A DNA stretch of 14,920 nucleotides from Spirochaeta sp. (GCA_003454605.1 DMKD01000031.1:1-14920), one strand, 5' to 3'; positions 1 to 8,042 are shown, counted from the stretch's first letter. The notes: generated by a model not told the origin, from the sequence alone. Numbers and translations: made by a program.

Positions 1-1053
1 AACGGTATGAAATCCAGCGCCGTTGTTATTGAGAAGGAAGAAGGTTTTACACCGGCTGTAAAGACAAAATCTGACAGCTGGAAAGGTAAAACACCTCAGG
101 AACTGAACGATATCGTAAAAGAATTTGGTATCGTAGGTCTTGGTGGGGCGACCTTCCCCGCGAATGTCAAATATATGGTTCCCAAGGGAGAAAAAGCCGA
201 ATATCTGATAATTAATGCGGTTGAGTGTGAACCTTATTTATCAGCCGACCACAGGGTTATGCTGGAAAAGGCCGCTGAGATAATCGAAGGTCTTCGAATC
301 ATCCGTAAGATAGTAGGACCTGAAAAGATAGCCATAGGCATCGAGATAAACAAACCCGATGCGATTGAAATAATGAGGAGACAGGCTGAGGCCGAGAACT
401 TCGAACTTGAGGTTGTTCCCTTGAAGCTGAAATACCCGCAGGGTGATGAAAAACAGCTCATTAAGGCTGTTACCGGACGTGAAGTACCTTCAGGCGGTTT
501 GCCGCTAGCGGTAGGCTGTGTTGTATCGAATGTCGGTACGGTAAACGCGGTCTATGAAGCGGTCGTACTTGGAAAGCCCCTGTATGAAAGAACTGTTTCA
601 GTCACCGGGCTGGGAGTTAAGAATCCCGGTAACTTTCTCGTTCGGGTCGGAACACCAATCAGCAAGCTGCTCGAAGCATGCGGCGGTACAATCGACCGAC
701 CAGCGAAAGTAGTTGTCGGCGGTCCGATGATGGGTTTTTCAATCTACGACCTTGATACACCGGTAACAAAAGGAACATCAGGTATTCTGGTTCTGACCGA
801 TAAGGAAGCAGGTTCCGGTGCGCGAACTGCCTGTCTGTCCTGCGGAAAATGCGTCAGCGTCTGTCCGATGGGTCTCAACCCTACAAAGATGTTTAAATTT
901 GTTGATCACGGCGACTACGACGGAGCCATGGCTACTGATCTTATGGACTGCAAGGAATGCGGATGCTGTGCATTTTCATGTCCTGCAAATATCCCCCTTG
1001 TTCAGGGAATGCGCCTCGGTAAAAAGATGGCAAGAAAAAAGAAGGTTAGCTGA
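1..1053 (+). CDS. rnfC: RnfC, electron transport complex subunit C (5'-partial)
   Basis: Peripheral subunit of the Rnf ferredoxin:NAD+ oxidoreductase; in the family it holds the NADH/FMN site and two [4Fe-4S] clusters on the cytoplasmic face. The reading frame is open from base 1, and the ATG at 7 falls where homologues have an internal NG-M segment. The N-terminal barrel-like part (roughly 90 residues) therefore lies off the left edge. A glycine-rich GLGGATFP motif and the FMN-site-like NAVECEPYLSADHR segment are visible. Two CxxCxxCxxxCP motifs follow at nt 832-867 and 949-984. The protein ends about 20 residues after the second motif, so it lacks the long Ala/Lys-rich tail of gammaproteobacterial RnfC. 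Its TGA overlaps the rnfD ATG by one base (TGATG), which suggests translational coupling. Confidence 0.95.
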   Translation, partial: NGMKSSAVVIEKEEGFTPAVKTKSDSWKGKTPQELNDIVKEFGIVGLGGATFPANVKYMVPKGEKAEYLIINAVECEPYLSADHRVMLEKAAEIIEGLRIIRKIVGPEKIAIGIEINKPDAIEIMRRQAEAENFELEVVPLKLKYPQGDEKQLIKAVTGREVPSGGLPLAVGCVVSNVGTVNAVYEAVVLGKPLYERTVSVTGLGVKNPGNFLVRVGTPISKLLEACGGTIDRPAKVVVGGPMMGFSIYDLDTPVTKGTSGILVLTDKEAGSGARTACLSCGKCVSVCPMGLNPTKMFKFVDHGDYDGAMATDLMDCKECGCCAFSCPANIPLVQGMRLGKKMARKKKVS

Positions 1054-2084
1054 TGTCTGAAGAAATGAAATTGAGAATCAGCAGTTCACCGCAGATCCAT
1101 TCTCCTGCATCAACTGCTAAAACAATGTGGCTGGTCGTTCTCAGCCTAATACCTGCCGGTATATGGGGTGTTTATGCTTTCGGACCAAGATCTATTGCAG
1201 TTCTTGCTGCTTCAATCCTCGGAGCGGTTGCATCCGAATACCTCATGGGGCTGATGCTTAAGAAGAACACTTTAAGAGACGGAAGCGCAGTGCTTACGGG
1301 ACTTCTAATCGGATATAATATGCCGGCTGAGGTACCCATCTTTATTGCTGTTCTGGCATCGGTTTTCGCCATCGTTGTCGTAAAATGGACCTTCGGGGGC
1401 TTAGGTACAAACTGGATGAACCCTGCACTTGCAGGACGTGTGTTTGTATTTTTTTCCTGGACCGGCGGAATGAGCCGGTGGTCTATGCCGCACATGGTTC
1501 CGGATACAGTCAGCGGCGCAAGCCCGCTAGGTTTTCTTAAAACTAACCTGATGAATTTCAGCGGAAGCGCCGACGGGCCCATGGATTTCCTTGCGGGGCA
1601 GAATTATCCGGTAGACAGCTATATGGATCTCTTCATTGGGAGGATCCCCGGCTGTATCGGTGAGGTTTCGGCCCTGCTGCTGCTTATCGGCGGAATTTTT
1701 CTGATCATCGTAAAGATTGTTAATTGGGAGATACCGGTTTTCTATTTAGGCAGCTTTGCTCTTCTTACCTGGATATTCGGCGGTCTCGGATACGGAAACG
1801 GATTTTTCACCGGTGATATACTCTTTCATCTGCTCACGGGTGGCATTATGCTTGGTGCTTTGTTCATGGCAACTGATATTGTTACTTCCCCGATTACGCG
1901 GAAGGGAATGATCATCTTCGCCCTCGGATGCGGTTTTCTTACATTCCTTATCCGTTTCTACGGTTCATTTCCCGAAGGTGTTTCACTCGCAATAATTCTC
2001 ATGAATATCTTTGTTCCGATGATAAACAGAGCAACTCAGCCGGCCAAATTCGGTAAACTGCCAAAGGAAAAGAAGAATGACTGA
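1053..2084 (+). CDS. rnfD: RnfD, membrane subunit with covalent-FMN site
   Basis: Integral membrane subunit of Rnf (NqrB/RnfD family), 343 aa, the usual size. Hydrophobic helices run through about residues 24-112, 203-270 and 275-330. Family-typical segments include TNWMNPALAGRVF (119-131) and MATDIVTSPITRKG near the C-terminus. The flavinylation motif reads D151-T-V-S-G-A-S157. The expected FMN-accepting Thr is Ser (AGC at 1521-1523), while the surrounding motif is intact. In the family the subunit carries electrons between the flavin of RnfG and the membrane iron-sulfur site and takes part in ion transport. It starts inside the rnfC stop codon and overlaps rnfG by 8 nt, so it is translated as part of the operon. 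Confidence 0.96.
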   Translation: MSEEMKLRISSSPQIHSPASTAKTMWLVVLSLIPAGIWGVYAFGPRSIAVLAASILGAVASEYLMGLMLKKNTLRDGSAVLTGLLIGYNMPAEVPIFIAVLASVFAIVVVKWTFGGLGTNWMNPALAGRVFVFFSWTGGMSRWSMPHMVPDTVSGASPLGFLKTNLMNFSGSADGPMDFLAGQNYPVDSYMDLFIGRIPGCIGEVSALLLLIGGIFLIIVKIVNWEIPVFYLGSFALLTWIFGGLGYGNGFFTGDILFHLLTGGIMLGALFMATDIVTSPITRKGMIIFALGCGFLTFLIRFYGSFPEGVSLAIILMNIFVPMINRATQPAKFGKLPKEKKND

Positions 2085-2625
2085 GATGATAAAAACTGGA
2101 AGTAAACTTGCCCTGATTTGTGCCGTAGCTGCACTTTGTCTAGGGGCTGTAAATATGGTTACCGAACCACAGATAGCAAAGTTCAGGGCCGCAAAACTGA
2201 AGGCTGCTCTTGAACAGGTTGCGCCCGCCGGAACGATTGGCGATGAAACAGCTGCTGATGACGTAATTGTCACAAGCTATTATCCCGTACAGGATGGAAC
2301 TTCAATGTCCGGTTATATCCTGAACCTCAAAGGCACGGGCTACGGCGGTGATTTGATTATACTTGCAAGCTTTACACCTGAGGGTGCTGTGATTGGTTCT
2401 GTTCTGATGGAACATGATGAAACTCCGGGTCTTGGAAAAGAGGCGGAAAATGACTGGTATATGGAAAAATATCTCGGTTATTCGGGTACTGAGATACCGA
2501 CGTCTAAAACCCAGCTTGAGCAGGCTGATCTCGATGCAATCTCTGGTGCCACAATCACCTATGCAGGAATCGGATACGCTTTGGCAGCCGGTTCGGATTT
2601 CACCGTGAAATTAGGGGGTAAATAA
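2077..2625 (+). CDS. rnfG: RnfG, FMN-binding subunit
   Basis: Rnf subunit of 182 aa with one N-terminal membrane anchor (about residues 8-28) and an FMN-binding domain on the outer side of the membrane. The flavinylation motif is canonical, D153-A-I-S-G-A-T159, with Thr159 the expected attachment point for FMN placed by ApbE. The HDETPGLG segment (113-120) is a second family hallmark. The ATG at 2077 overlaps the end of rnfD by 8 nt; a later ATG at 2086 would cost three residues and is less likely. The stop abuts the rnfE start directly. No apbE gene is in the window, so the flavin transferase must be encoded elsewhere. Confidence 0.95.
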   Translation: MTEMIKTGSKLALICAVAALCLGAVNMVTEPQIAKFRAAKLKAALEQVAPAGTIGDETAADDVIVTSYYPVQDGTSMSGYILNLKGTGYGGDLIILASFTPEGAVIGSVLMEHDETPGLGKEAENDWYMEKYLGYSGTEIPTSKTQLEQADLDAISGATITYAGIGYALAAGSDFTVKLGGK

Positions 2626-3252
2626 ATGTTAAAGGAATTTACAAAGGGTATAATCAAAGAAAACCCGGTATTTGTTCTGGCCCTCGGACTCTGTCCGGCC
2701 CTGGGTGTTACATCAAAGGTTGTAAACGCTCTTGGAATGGGTGCAGGCGTAATTTTCGTACTGCTCGGTTCGAACATATTTGTTTCGTTATTAAAGAATT
2801 TTATTCCTGAAAAGGTAAGGATTCCGGCATATATTGTTATTATTGCTTCATTTGTTACTATTGTTGAGATGGTGATGGAAGCATTTATCCCATCGCTTTA
2901 TGAATCTCTCGGAGTATTTGTACCCCTGATTGTTGTAAACTGCGTAATTCTTGGAAGGGCTGAAGCCTTTGCAAACAAGAACACAATCGGTGCCTCTATT
3001 CTTGATGCGTTCGGAATGGGAATAGGTTTTACTCTGGCTTTGATAGTAATAGCATTTGTCAGAGAGGTACTTGGGGCAGGAACTGTCAGCCTGGTCCCGA
3101 TTGGAAGCTGGGACGGTGTGATAACAATTCCCGGTCTCTCAACATCACCGGCAAGAGTCTTTTCTCTGGCCGCAGGTGCGCTTCTGGTAATGGGCTATCT
3201 TCAAGCCCTCCTTAAGTGGAGCAACATGAGAAAGACGGAGGTTAAGAAATGA
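2626..3252 (+). CDS. rnfE: RnfE, membrane subunit
   Basis: Polytopic Rnf subunit of 208 aa, homologous to RnfA and NqrD. The N-terminal NPVFVLALGLCPALGVTS segment places Cys23, and VVNCVILGRAEAFA places Cys106. In Rnf/Nqr structures these positions, with their counterparts in RnfA, hold an iron-sulfur centre in the middle of the membrane. About six hydrophobic helices are apparent. The ATG follows the rnfG TAA with no gap, and a purine-rich AGGGGG (2613-2618) inside the rnfG end serves as ribosome binding site. It shares ATGA (3249-3252) with rnfA, a 4-nt overlap typical of coupled membrane subunits. Confidence 0.95.
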   Translation: MLKEFTKGIIKENPVFVLALGLCPALGVTSKVVNALGMGAGVIFVLLGSNIFVSLLKNFIPEKVRIPAYIVIIASFVTIVEMVMEAFIPSLYESLGVFVPLIVVNCVILGRAEAFANKNTIGASILDAFGMGIGFTLALIVIAFVREVLGAGTVSLVPIGSWDGVITIPGLSTSPARVFSLAAGALLVMGYLQALLKWSNMRKTEVKK

Positions 3253-3839
3253 CATATATCGGCATAATAATAACTTTTGTTTTTATTAATAACTTTATTC
3301 TAACTCAGTTTCTGGGACTTTGTCCGTTCATAGGCGTCTCGAAGAACGTTGAGTCGGCTGTCGGCATGGGTTTTGCGGTTACATTCGTTATGTCCATAGC
3401 GGCTCTTGCCACCTGGGCTATCCAGAACTTCATCCTCATACCCATGAATATAGAGTTCCTCCAGACCATAACCTTTATTCTGATGATTGCCGCCCTTGTA
3501 CAGTTTGTTGAGATGTTCATTCAGAAATCATCACCAGCACTGTATAAGGCTCTTGGAATCTATCTGCCGCTGATTACAACAAACTGTGCTGTACTCGGTA
3601 TTGCCCTGATCTCGGTTAGAAGCAATTATAATGCGATAGAGAGCTTTGTAGCAGGAATTGCAGCCGGTCTCGGTTTTCTTCTCGCCATCGTGCTTATGTC
3701 AACCATCAGGGAAAAACTTGATTCAGAGTGGGTCCCGGCACCCCTGCGCGGTACACCGATAGCATTTATAACCGGCGGATTGATGGCGCTTGCCTTCATG
3801 GCATTCGATAAAGCACTGCTGAACAACCTGATAGGCTAG
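3249..3839 (+). CDS. rnfA: RnfA, membrane subunit
   Basis: Polytopic Rnf subunit of 196 aa (family about 190-200), homologous to NqrE and pseudo-symmetric with RnfE. Cys25 lies in FLGLCPFIGVSKN and Cys113 in TTNCAVLG; these pair with RnfE Cys23 and Cys106 as the expected ligands of the intramembrane iron-sulfur centre. Six hydrophobic helices fill almost the whole length, with very short loops. It starts within the rnfE stop (ATGA). Its TAG at 3837-3839 forms part of the TAGGAG that acts as Shine-Dalgarno for rnfB. Confidence 0.95.
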   Translation: MTYIGIIITFVFINNFILTQFLGLCPFIGVSKNVESAVGMGFAVTFVMSIAALATWAIQNFILIPMNIEFLQTITFILMIAALVQFVEMFIQKSSPALYKALGIYLPLITTNCAVLGIALISVRSNYNAIESFVAGIAAGLGFLLAIVLMSTIREKLDSEWVPAPLRGTPIAFITGGLMALAFMAFDKALLNNLIG

Positions 3840-3851
3840 GAGAAAAGAATA

Positions 3852-4661
3852 ATGATTGATAGAGTAATATACGCCTTTCTCTCAGTGGGCATTCTAGGCG
3901 GACTGCTGGGGCTTGCCCTTGCATATGCCGCCAAGATATTTGCTGTTAAAAAAGATGCGAGAGTCGGCGAACTTGAGGAAAATCTTCCTGGAATTAATTG
4001 TGGGGCCTGCGGATATCCAGGATGTGCCGGATACGCCGAAGCAATAGTACTTGAAGACGCTGAAATGACCCTCTGCAGTCCAGGAGGCCCCGATGTCGCT
4101 GCCAAAATCGGCGAGATTATGGGTGTTGAAGTCAGTGTCAGCGGAGAGAAGATGGTTGCCCAGGTTATGTGTCGGGGCACAAGAGAAACAAGCAAGACAA
4201 AATATGAATATGATGGAGTAGAGGACTGCAATGCCATGCATTCTTCCTTCGGCGGTGATAAAACATGTCCCTACGGATGCCTTGGTTTGGGAAGCTGTAT
4301 CAAGGTATGCCCGGTTGATGCCATCACCAAAACAGATGCCGGATATCTGGTGATCGATAGAGACTTATGTATTGCCTGCGGAAAATGTATCGATGTTTGT
4401 CCTACCGGCGTAATAAAAATGATTCCCTACAATGCAAAGGATATTGTTGCCTGTAACTCAACCGATAAGGGCGGTCTCGTAAGAAAGTACTGTTCAGTCG
4501 GTTGTATTGGGTGTAAAATATGCGATAAGAAGTCACCAGAGGGGGGCTTTGTAATTGAGAATTTTCTGGCAACTATAGACTATAGTGCCGATGGCAACCG
4601 GGCTGAAGCAATAGAAGCATGTCCCGCAAAATGTATAATTGATCTGGATGCAGTCGAATAG
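3852..4661 (+). CDS. rnfB: RnfB, ferredoxin-like iron-sulfur subunit
   Basis: Rnf subunit thought to receive electrons from ferredoxin; 269 aa. An N-terminal membrane anchor (about 5-31) is followed by an Fe-S domain with C50-x2-C53-x4-C58-x16-C75. A polyferredoxin part follows: C139-x3-C143-x5-C149-x3-C153, then C173-x2-C176-x2-C179-x3-C183. The last ferredoxin-like module (214-261) is unusual. C218, C221, C224 and C257 remain, which are the four ligands of one [4Fe-4S] site. The ligands of its partner are replaced by Ser228, Asp247, Arg250 and Ala253. The shape is intermediate between the short proteobacterial RnfB and the longer clostridial polyferredoxin forms. AGGAG at 3838-3842 sits 9 nt before the ATG. 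It is the last recognised rnf gene in the cluster. Confidence 0.95.
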   Translation: MIDRVIYAFLSVGILGGLLGLALAYAAKIFAVKKDARVGELEENLPGINCGACGYPGCAGYAEAIVLEDAEMTLCSPGGPDVAAKIGEIMGVEVSVSGEKMVAQVMCRGTRETSKTKYEYDGVEDCNAMHSSFGGDKTCPYGCLGLGSCIKVCPVDAITKTDAGYLVIDRDLCIACGKCIDVCPTGVIKMIPYNAKDIVACNSTDKGGLVRKYCSVGCIGCKICDKKSPEGGFVIENFLATIDYSADGNRAEAIEACPAKCIIDLDAVE

Positions 4662-4690
4662 GGAGGGGCGGCAGACGGAGTAGGCGGATA

Positions 4691-6700
4691 GTGAAGAAAG
4701 TTAAACTAATAATTGGTACCGTAAACAGCTATTCGGTTGTTAACGGTGAAGAGAAATTAAAAAAGATCTATGAACGATCATATAAACCCTTTCTCAGAAC
4801 TGTACATAAAAGCAGTGTACCGGTAACAATGTATTACAGCGGTGAGCTTTTGTCATGGATCATTGATAAACATGACGGTATGCAGATGCTTGTAAATGAT
4901 ATTGTAAAAAGCAAAAAGATCGAATTTCTCGGGGGAGGATACTATTCTCCCCTGTTTTCTCTAATTCCAAGGAAGGATCGGGTCAGTCAGATTGAGCTGA
5001 TGACTACTGAGATCCGAAAACGTTTCGGAAGAAGACCTCGCGGAATGTGGATCACTGAAAAAGTGTGGGAACCTTCAATGCCAATGACCATGAATAATGC
5101 CGGGATGGAGTTTACTTTTCTTGATGAAGAGTTCTTTGAAGATGCCGGATTGTTTAATGGTGAGTTGTATCGTCCCTGTATGACCGAGGATCAGGGGAAA
5201 AAGGTCGTTGTCTTTCCTATTTCAAATCGTTTTATCAGTCAATTTTTTCTTGAAGATCCCGAGAGTCTCCTCGAACAGATAATCAGCTGCGGTTCCGAAA
5301 AAGAAGAAAGGTTTATCACCCTGCTTCTTCCGGGGGAGGAGCTTGATTTTAATGACGGAGCCGGTGAAAAGATTGAAAAGTTTTTTAAGCTTATCGAAGA
5401 AAACAAGAAGCACATTGACGTAATTCTTCCCGGTACAAAAGTGCGGGAAATCGGTGCCATGAGGAAAGTCTATTTCGGCTGTGTATCGCCCGGTGATATC
5501 GGCAGATGGAGCGGTCCGGTTTATCGTGACAGTATCTCTGCAAACGGTTCAGACGAAGGCATAGCGGTTAAGGAAAATAAAGCCGTAAACACTCAGAGTT
5601 TCTTCAGACATTTTCTTGCTAAGTATCCTGAAAGTAACTTTCTTTATTCAAGAATGATAGATGTTCACATGCTTGTCTCACAGGTTAGAGGTGATAAACA
5701 GCGTAAAAAATCCGCCGAGACAGAGCTTTTTAAAAGCCAGAATCACTCGGCCTTCTGGCATGGAGGTGGAAAACCCGGAATTTACTCTTCTGAGTCAAGA
5801 CGGAAGGCATACGCGAGTCTCATAGAGGCTGAAAAGTTTACGAGAGAACGCGGCGAATTCCGCTCGACTCTGGTGAAAGATGATTTTGATATGGACGGCC
5901 TTGATGAATTTATCTATCGGAGCCTGAGTTTAAATGCCAATATCCATAGCAAGGGCGGTGTCCTGTTTGAGCTTGATTATTTACGTTCAGCGCATAATTA
6001 TCTGGCTACTATGGCTAGACATCATGAATGGTATCATGAAGATGAAACCATCGATAGATATACAAGAAATGCATTTGTAGATCATTTTCTACAGCCGGAC
6101 GAGAAAATCGAGAACTTTTTCGATATGAGCTATCGGGAAAACGGAGATTTTGTCTCAGGTGTCTATAGAGTCGAAAAATATAATAAAGAACGTAAAATTA
6201 TCGAACTAATCCGGAATGGAAATATAATTACAAAGAAGAACAAATTCGGAGTTAAGGTTAAGAAGAGCTTCAGTTTCAAGAGAAATACCATAGTTGTCGA
6301 TTATGAAATTGAGAACAACTCAGACTCTGTTTTAAATACTGTATTCGCCTCTGAAATAAATCTCAGTTTCAGTGCCCGCGATGGAAAAGATATTAAAATC
6401 GGACTGATAAAAAATGATAAAAAGATAAAAATTGATAAAGAAATGTTCTCAGATGAAAAAATCACTGAAATTCTGATTCAAGACAACAGTCGCAAGGTAA
6501 ATGTGATTTTCAGCACCGAGCTCGAAGGACAGGTATGGGGTTTTCCTATAAAAACCAGAACCGGAACAGGAAAGGTTGTTGAGTCTCTCTATCAGTCAGA
6601 CTGTTTTATTCCGCTCTGGAATATATCGCTGGGTCCGGGAAAGGTTTGGAAAAACAAGCTGCAGCTTCGCCTTGAAAGACGGGTTAAGAAAAACGGCTAA
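4691..6700 (+). CDS. GH57 4-alpha-glucanotransferase/alpha-amylase homologue, active site eroded
   Basis: The 669-aa protein aligns along its length, by memory of the family, with Thermococcus litoralis 4-alpha-glucanotransferase (659 aa): an N-terminal GH57 barrel (about 1-300), a helical linker region with NHSAFWHG (351-358), and a C-terminal beta-sandwich (DUF1926 type, about 460-660, opening with VDHFLQPDE). Family region 3 is intact as WITEKVWEP, with Glu123 (codon 5057-5059) in the nucleophile position. Other catalytic regions are changed: HNHQP is VNSYS (11-15), and the acid/base DDGEK motif is LPGEE (213-217). The fold is clear, but glucanotransferase activity is doubtful; a carbohydrate-binding or regulatory role is possible. 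The start is GTG with GGAG at 4677-4680, 10 nt upstream. It follows rnfB by 29 nt on the same strand, so it is probably co-transcribed, though no functional link to Rnf is evident. Confidence 0.85.
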   Translation: MKKVKLIIGTVNSYSVVNGEEKLKKIYERSYKPFLRTVHKSSVPVTMYYSGELLSWIIDKHDGMQMLVNDIVKSKKIEFLGGGYYSPLFSLIPRKDRVSQIELMTTEIRKRFGRRPRGMWITEKVWEPSMPMTMNNAGMEFTFLDEEFFEDAGLFNGELYRPCMTEDQGKKVVVFPISNRFISQFFLEDPESLLEQIISCGSEKEERFITLLLPGEELDFNDGAGEKIEKFFKLIEENKKHIDVILPGTKVREIGAMRKVYFGCVSPGDIGRWSGPVYRDSISANGSDEGIAVKENKAVNTQSFFRHFLAKYPESNFLYSRMIDVHMLVSQVRGDKQRKKSAETELFKSQNHSAFWHGGGKPGIYSSESRRKAYASLIEAEKFTRERGEFRSTLVKDDFDMDGLDEFIYRSLSLNANIHSKGGVLFELDYLRSAHNYLATMARHHEWYHEDETIDRYTRNAFVDHFLQPDEKIENFFDMSYRENGDFVSGVYRVEKYNKERKIIELIRNGNIITKKNKFGVKVKKSFSFKRNTIVVDYEIENNSDSVLNTVFASEINLSFSARDGKDIKIGLIKNDKKIKIDKEMFSDEKITEILIQDNSRKVNVIFSTELEGQVWGFPIKTRTGTGKVVESLYQSDCFIPLWNISLGPGKVWKNKLQLRLERRVKKNG

Positions 6701-7950
6701 TCAATATCAGAAGAGCTTATTCTCAACCTTTTAAACAAGGTATCAATCCAAGGCCTTGATTCCATATAGAAATACTCTTCCGCAAAGAGAAACTCGGTGA
6801 AAGCCGATTTAAAATCTCCCGTAAAATAGTAGATCTGGCCCAGATAAAAATGGACGGATGCTTCAATTTCATTCGTTCTTCTTATTTTCTGAAATTCAAG
6901 CAGTTTGACCCTTGCAGATTCGAAATTACCGGTAATAAAATCGGCTTCAAGAATATCCGCCAGCATAGCCTGTTCGCTGCCGCCGGCAGGATTTTTGTCC
7001 TGTTTGAGAACCGTCTGCAAGAGTTCCTGTTCACTGCCCGTGTCAGTATTTTTTAAGAGAGCATTTACAGCCTCAGCGCTTGTGTCAGAAATGGTTTTTT
7101 TCTCGGGGATGCTGTCGATTATAGAAGCTGAAAGCTGCCTGCCGGTCTGATAAGCGCGTGAGATTGAAAGGTAGGGAAGGGGTTTAGGCCGTGAAGAAGG
7201 CAGTACCGGAAGCCCTACACGTTCGGTAGAAGTCAGCTCAAGCTCAACCGGAACTACAGTAATATTCTCACCCGCTTTAAAGATGTAACTGCCGGTTTTT
7301 ATAAGATTGGAATCTATAATACCATAATAATATCCGATACCCGGAACAGGATAATCGGTATATGAAGAGGAAGCCCCTGAAAGAGTAGCAATCAGATTGG
7401 CGGATAGAATATCATTTTTATCTTCAATAGGTTCTGTATTTCTGTAAATGAATAGTTCGGATGTCGGTTTGCTGCATTTAAATGAAAGCTGTATTGAATC
7501 TTTTCCGACCCATGCTTTCAGCGCGGTAATCAGTGCCGGGGAATCATCCTTTGTCTTTTCGGTAATGAAAGCGGCTTTACTGGTAATATTGCGGAAAGGA
7601 ATGAATACCTCGTGCATAAGAGAGTCTTCATCCTCCATAAAAACCGCGTAAAAATAGTTGGTTTGGGTATAAGGCGGGAAATCTTCGTAATATTCAACAC
7701 CCTTAGGTATTCTGGCAATTTTAATTGCCTGCGAAAGATTGTCTGCTGAAACTAACGCGGTATGACGGTAAAGAATACAGTTGCCCTCCACATCGCTCGT
7801 ATCTTTCCAGCTTATTTTAATGCTGCTCTTTTCAGATTGGACCTTAATTCGCGAAACGAAGGGGGTAAATATGCTGTTTACCTGAGAAAAGACAGGATTT
7901 AAAATCAGCGTTAAAAATATCAGTATTGTATAAAAAAGAGTTCTCTTCAT
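6697..7950 (-). CDS. Exported protein with FnIII-like and TPR regions
   Basis: Not assigned to a named family. With the start at 7950 the protein has 417 aa and opens with a clean signal peptide (KR, hydrophobic 5-20, probable cleavage after VFS-Q at about 23). The frame stays open to an ATG at 8004, but that start puts 18 residues before the signal peptide and is less likely. Residues 32-118 and 140-235 each look like an FnIII-type beta-sandwich (SIKISWKD...ILYR and SIQLSFKC...LFIYR, each followed by a Tyr-rich strand such as YFYAVF or YYYGII). Residues 325-397 resemble one or two TPR units (FITGNFESARVKLLEFQ, YLGQIYYFTGDFKSAFTEF). A periplasmic or envelope scaffold role is inference. Its TAG overlaps the stop of the GH57 gene tail to tail. 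Confidence 0.8.
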   Translation of the reverse strand: MKRTLFYTILIFLTLILNPVFSQVNSIFTPFVSRIKVQSEKSSIKISWKDTSDVEGNCILYRHTALVSADNLSQAIKIARIPKGVEYYEDFPPYTQTNYFYAVFMEDEDSLMHEVFIPFRNITSKAAFITEKTKDDSPALITALKAWVGKDSIQLSFKCSKPTSELFIYRNTEPIEDKNDILSANLIATLSGASSSYTDYPVPGIGYYYGIIDSNLIKTGSYIFKAGENITVVPVELELTSTERVGLPVLPSSRPKPLPYLSISRAYQTGRQLSASIIDSIPEKKTISDTSAEAVNALLKNTDTGSEQELLQTVLKQDKNPAGGSEQAMLADILEADFITGNFESARVKLLEFQKIRRTNEIEASVHFYLGQIYYFTGDFKSAFTEFLFAEEYFYMESRPWIDTLFKRLRISSSDID

Positions 7951-7957
7951 ATCTTGT

Positions 7958-7963
7958 ATTATA
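7958..7963 (-). promoter_or_regulatory. Candidate -10 box for the minus-strand FnIII/TPR gene
   Basis: A perfect TATAAT on the minus strand lies 7 nt before the ATG at 7950. At 17-nt spacing the -35 position reads CGCCAA, which is poor. There is no Shine-Dalgarno sequence before the ATG (ACAAGAT). If this box is used, the transcript begins at or next to the start codon. A second TATAAT (8003-8008) would instead give a leader of about 45 nt, also without a recognisable -35 box or Shine-Dalgarno. Confidence 0.4.
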
Positions 7964-8042
7964 ATCGGCCTGATAATACATTGGCGATAGGAAAAATACG
8001 ACATTATAAAAAATAATCAATTTTCGATTGAGCCTTTAGGGT

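Noticed and set aside
7..1053. ATG at 7 as a true rnfC start
   Set aside because: The frame is open from base 1, no ribosome binding site can be seen, and the sequence begins mid-domain compared with RnfC. This is the edge of the window, not a short RnfC.
1172..1582. Minus-strand open frame of 136 codons opposite rnfD
   Set aside because: Antisense shadow of a well-conserved membrane gene.
3836..4237. Minus-strand open frames opposite rnfB (133 and 115 codons)
   Set aside because: Antisense shadows of rnfB with no domain, promoter or ribosome binding site that I could see.
4662..4690. G-rich gap between rnfB and the GH57 gene as a terminator
   Set aside because: No stem with a following T-run. 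It contains the GGAG ribosome binding site of the next gene and looks like an ordinary intra-operon spacer.
7951..8004. Longer start (8004) for the minus-strand exported protein
   Set aside because: It would place 18 residues before a complete signal peptide and has no ribosome binding site. The start at 7950 gives a standard N-terminus.
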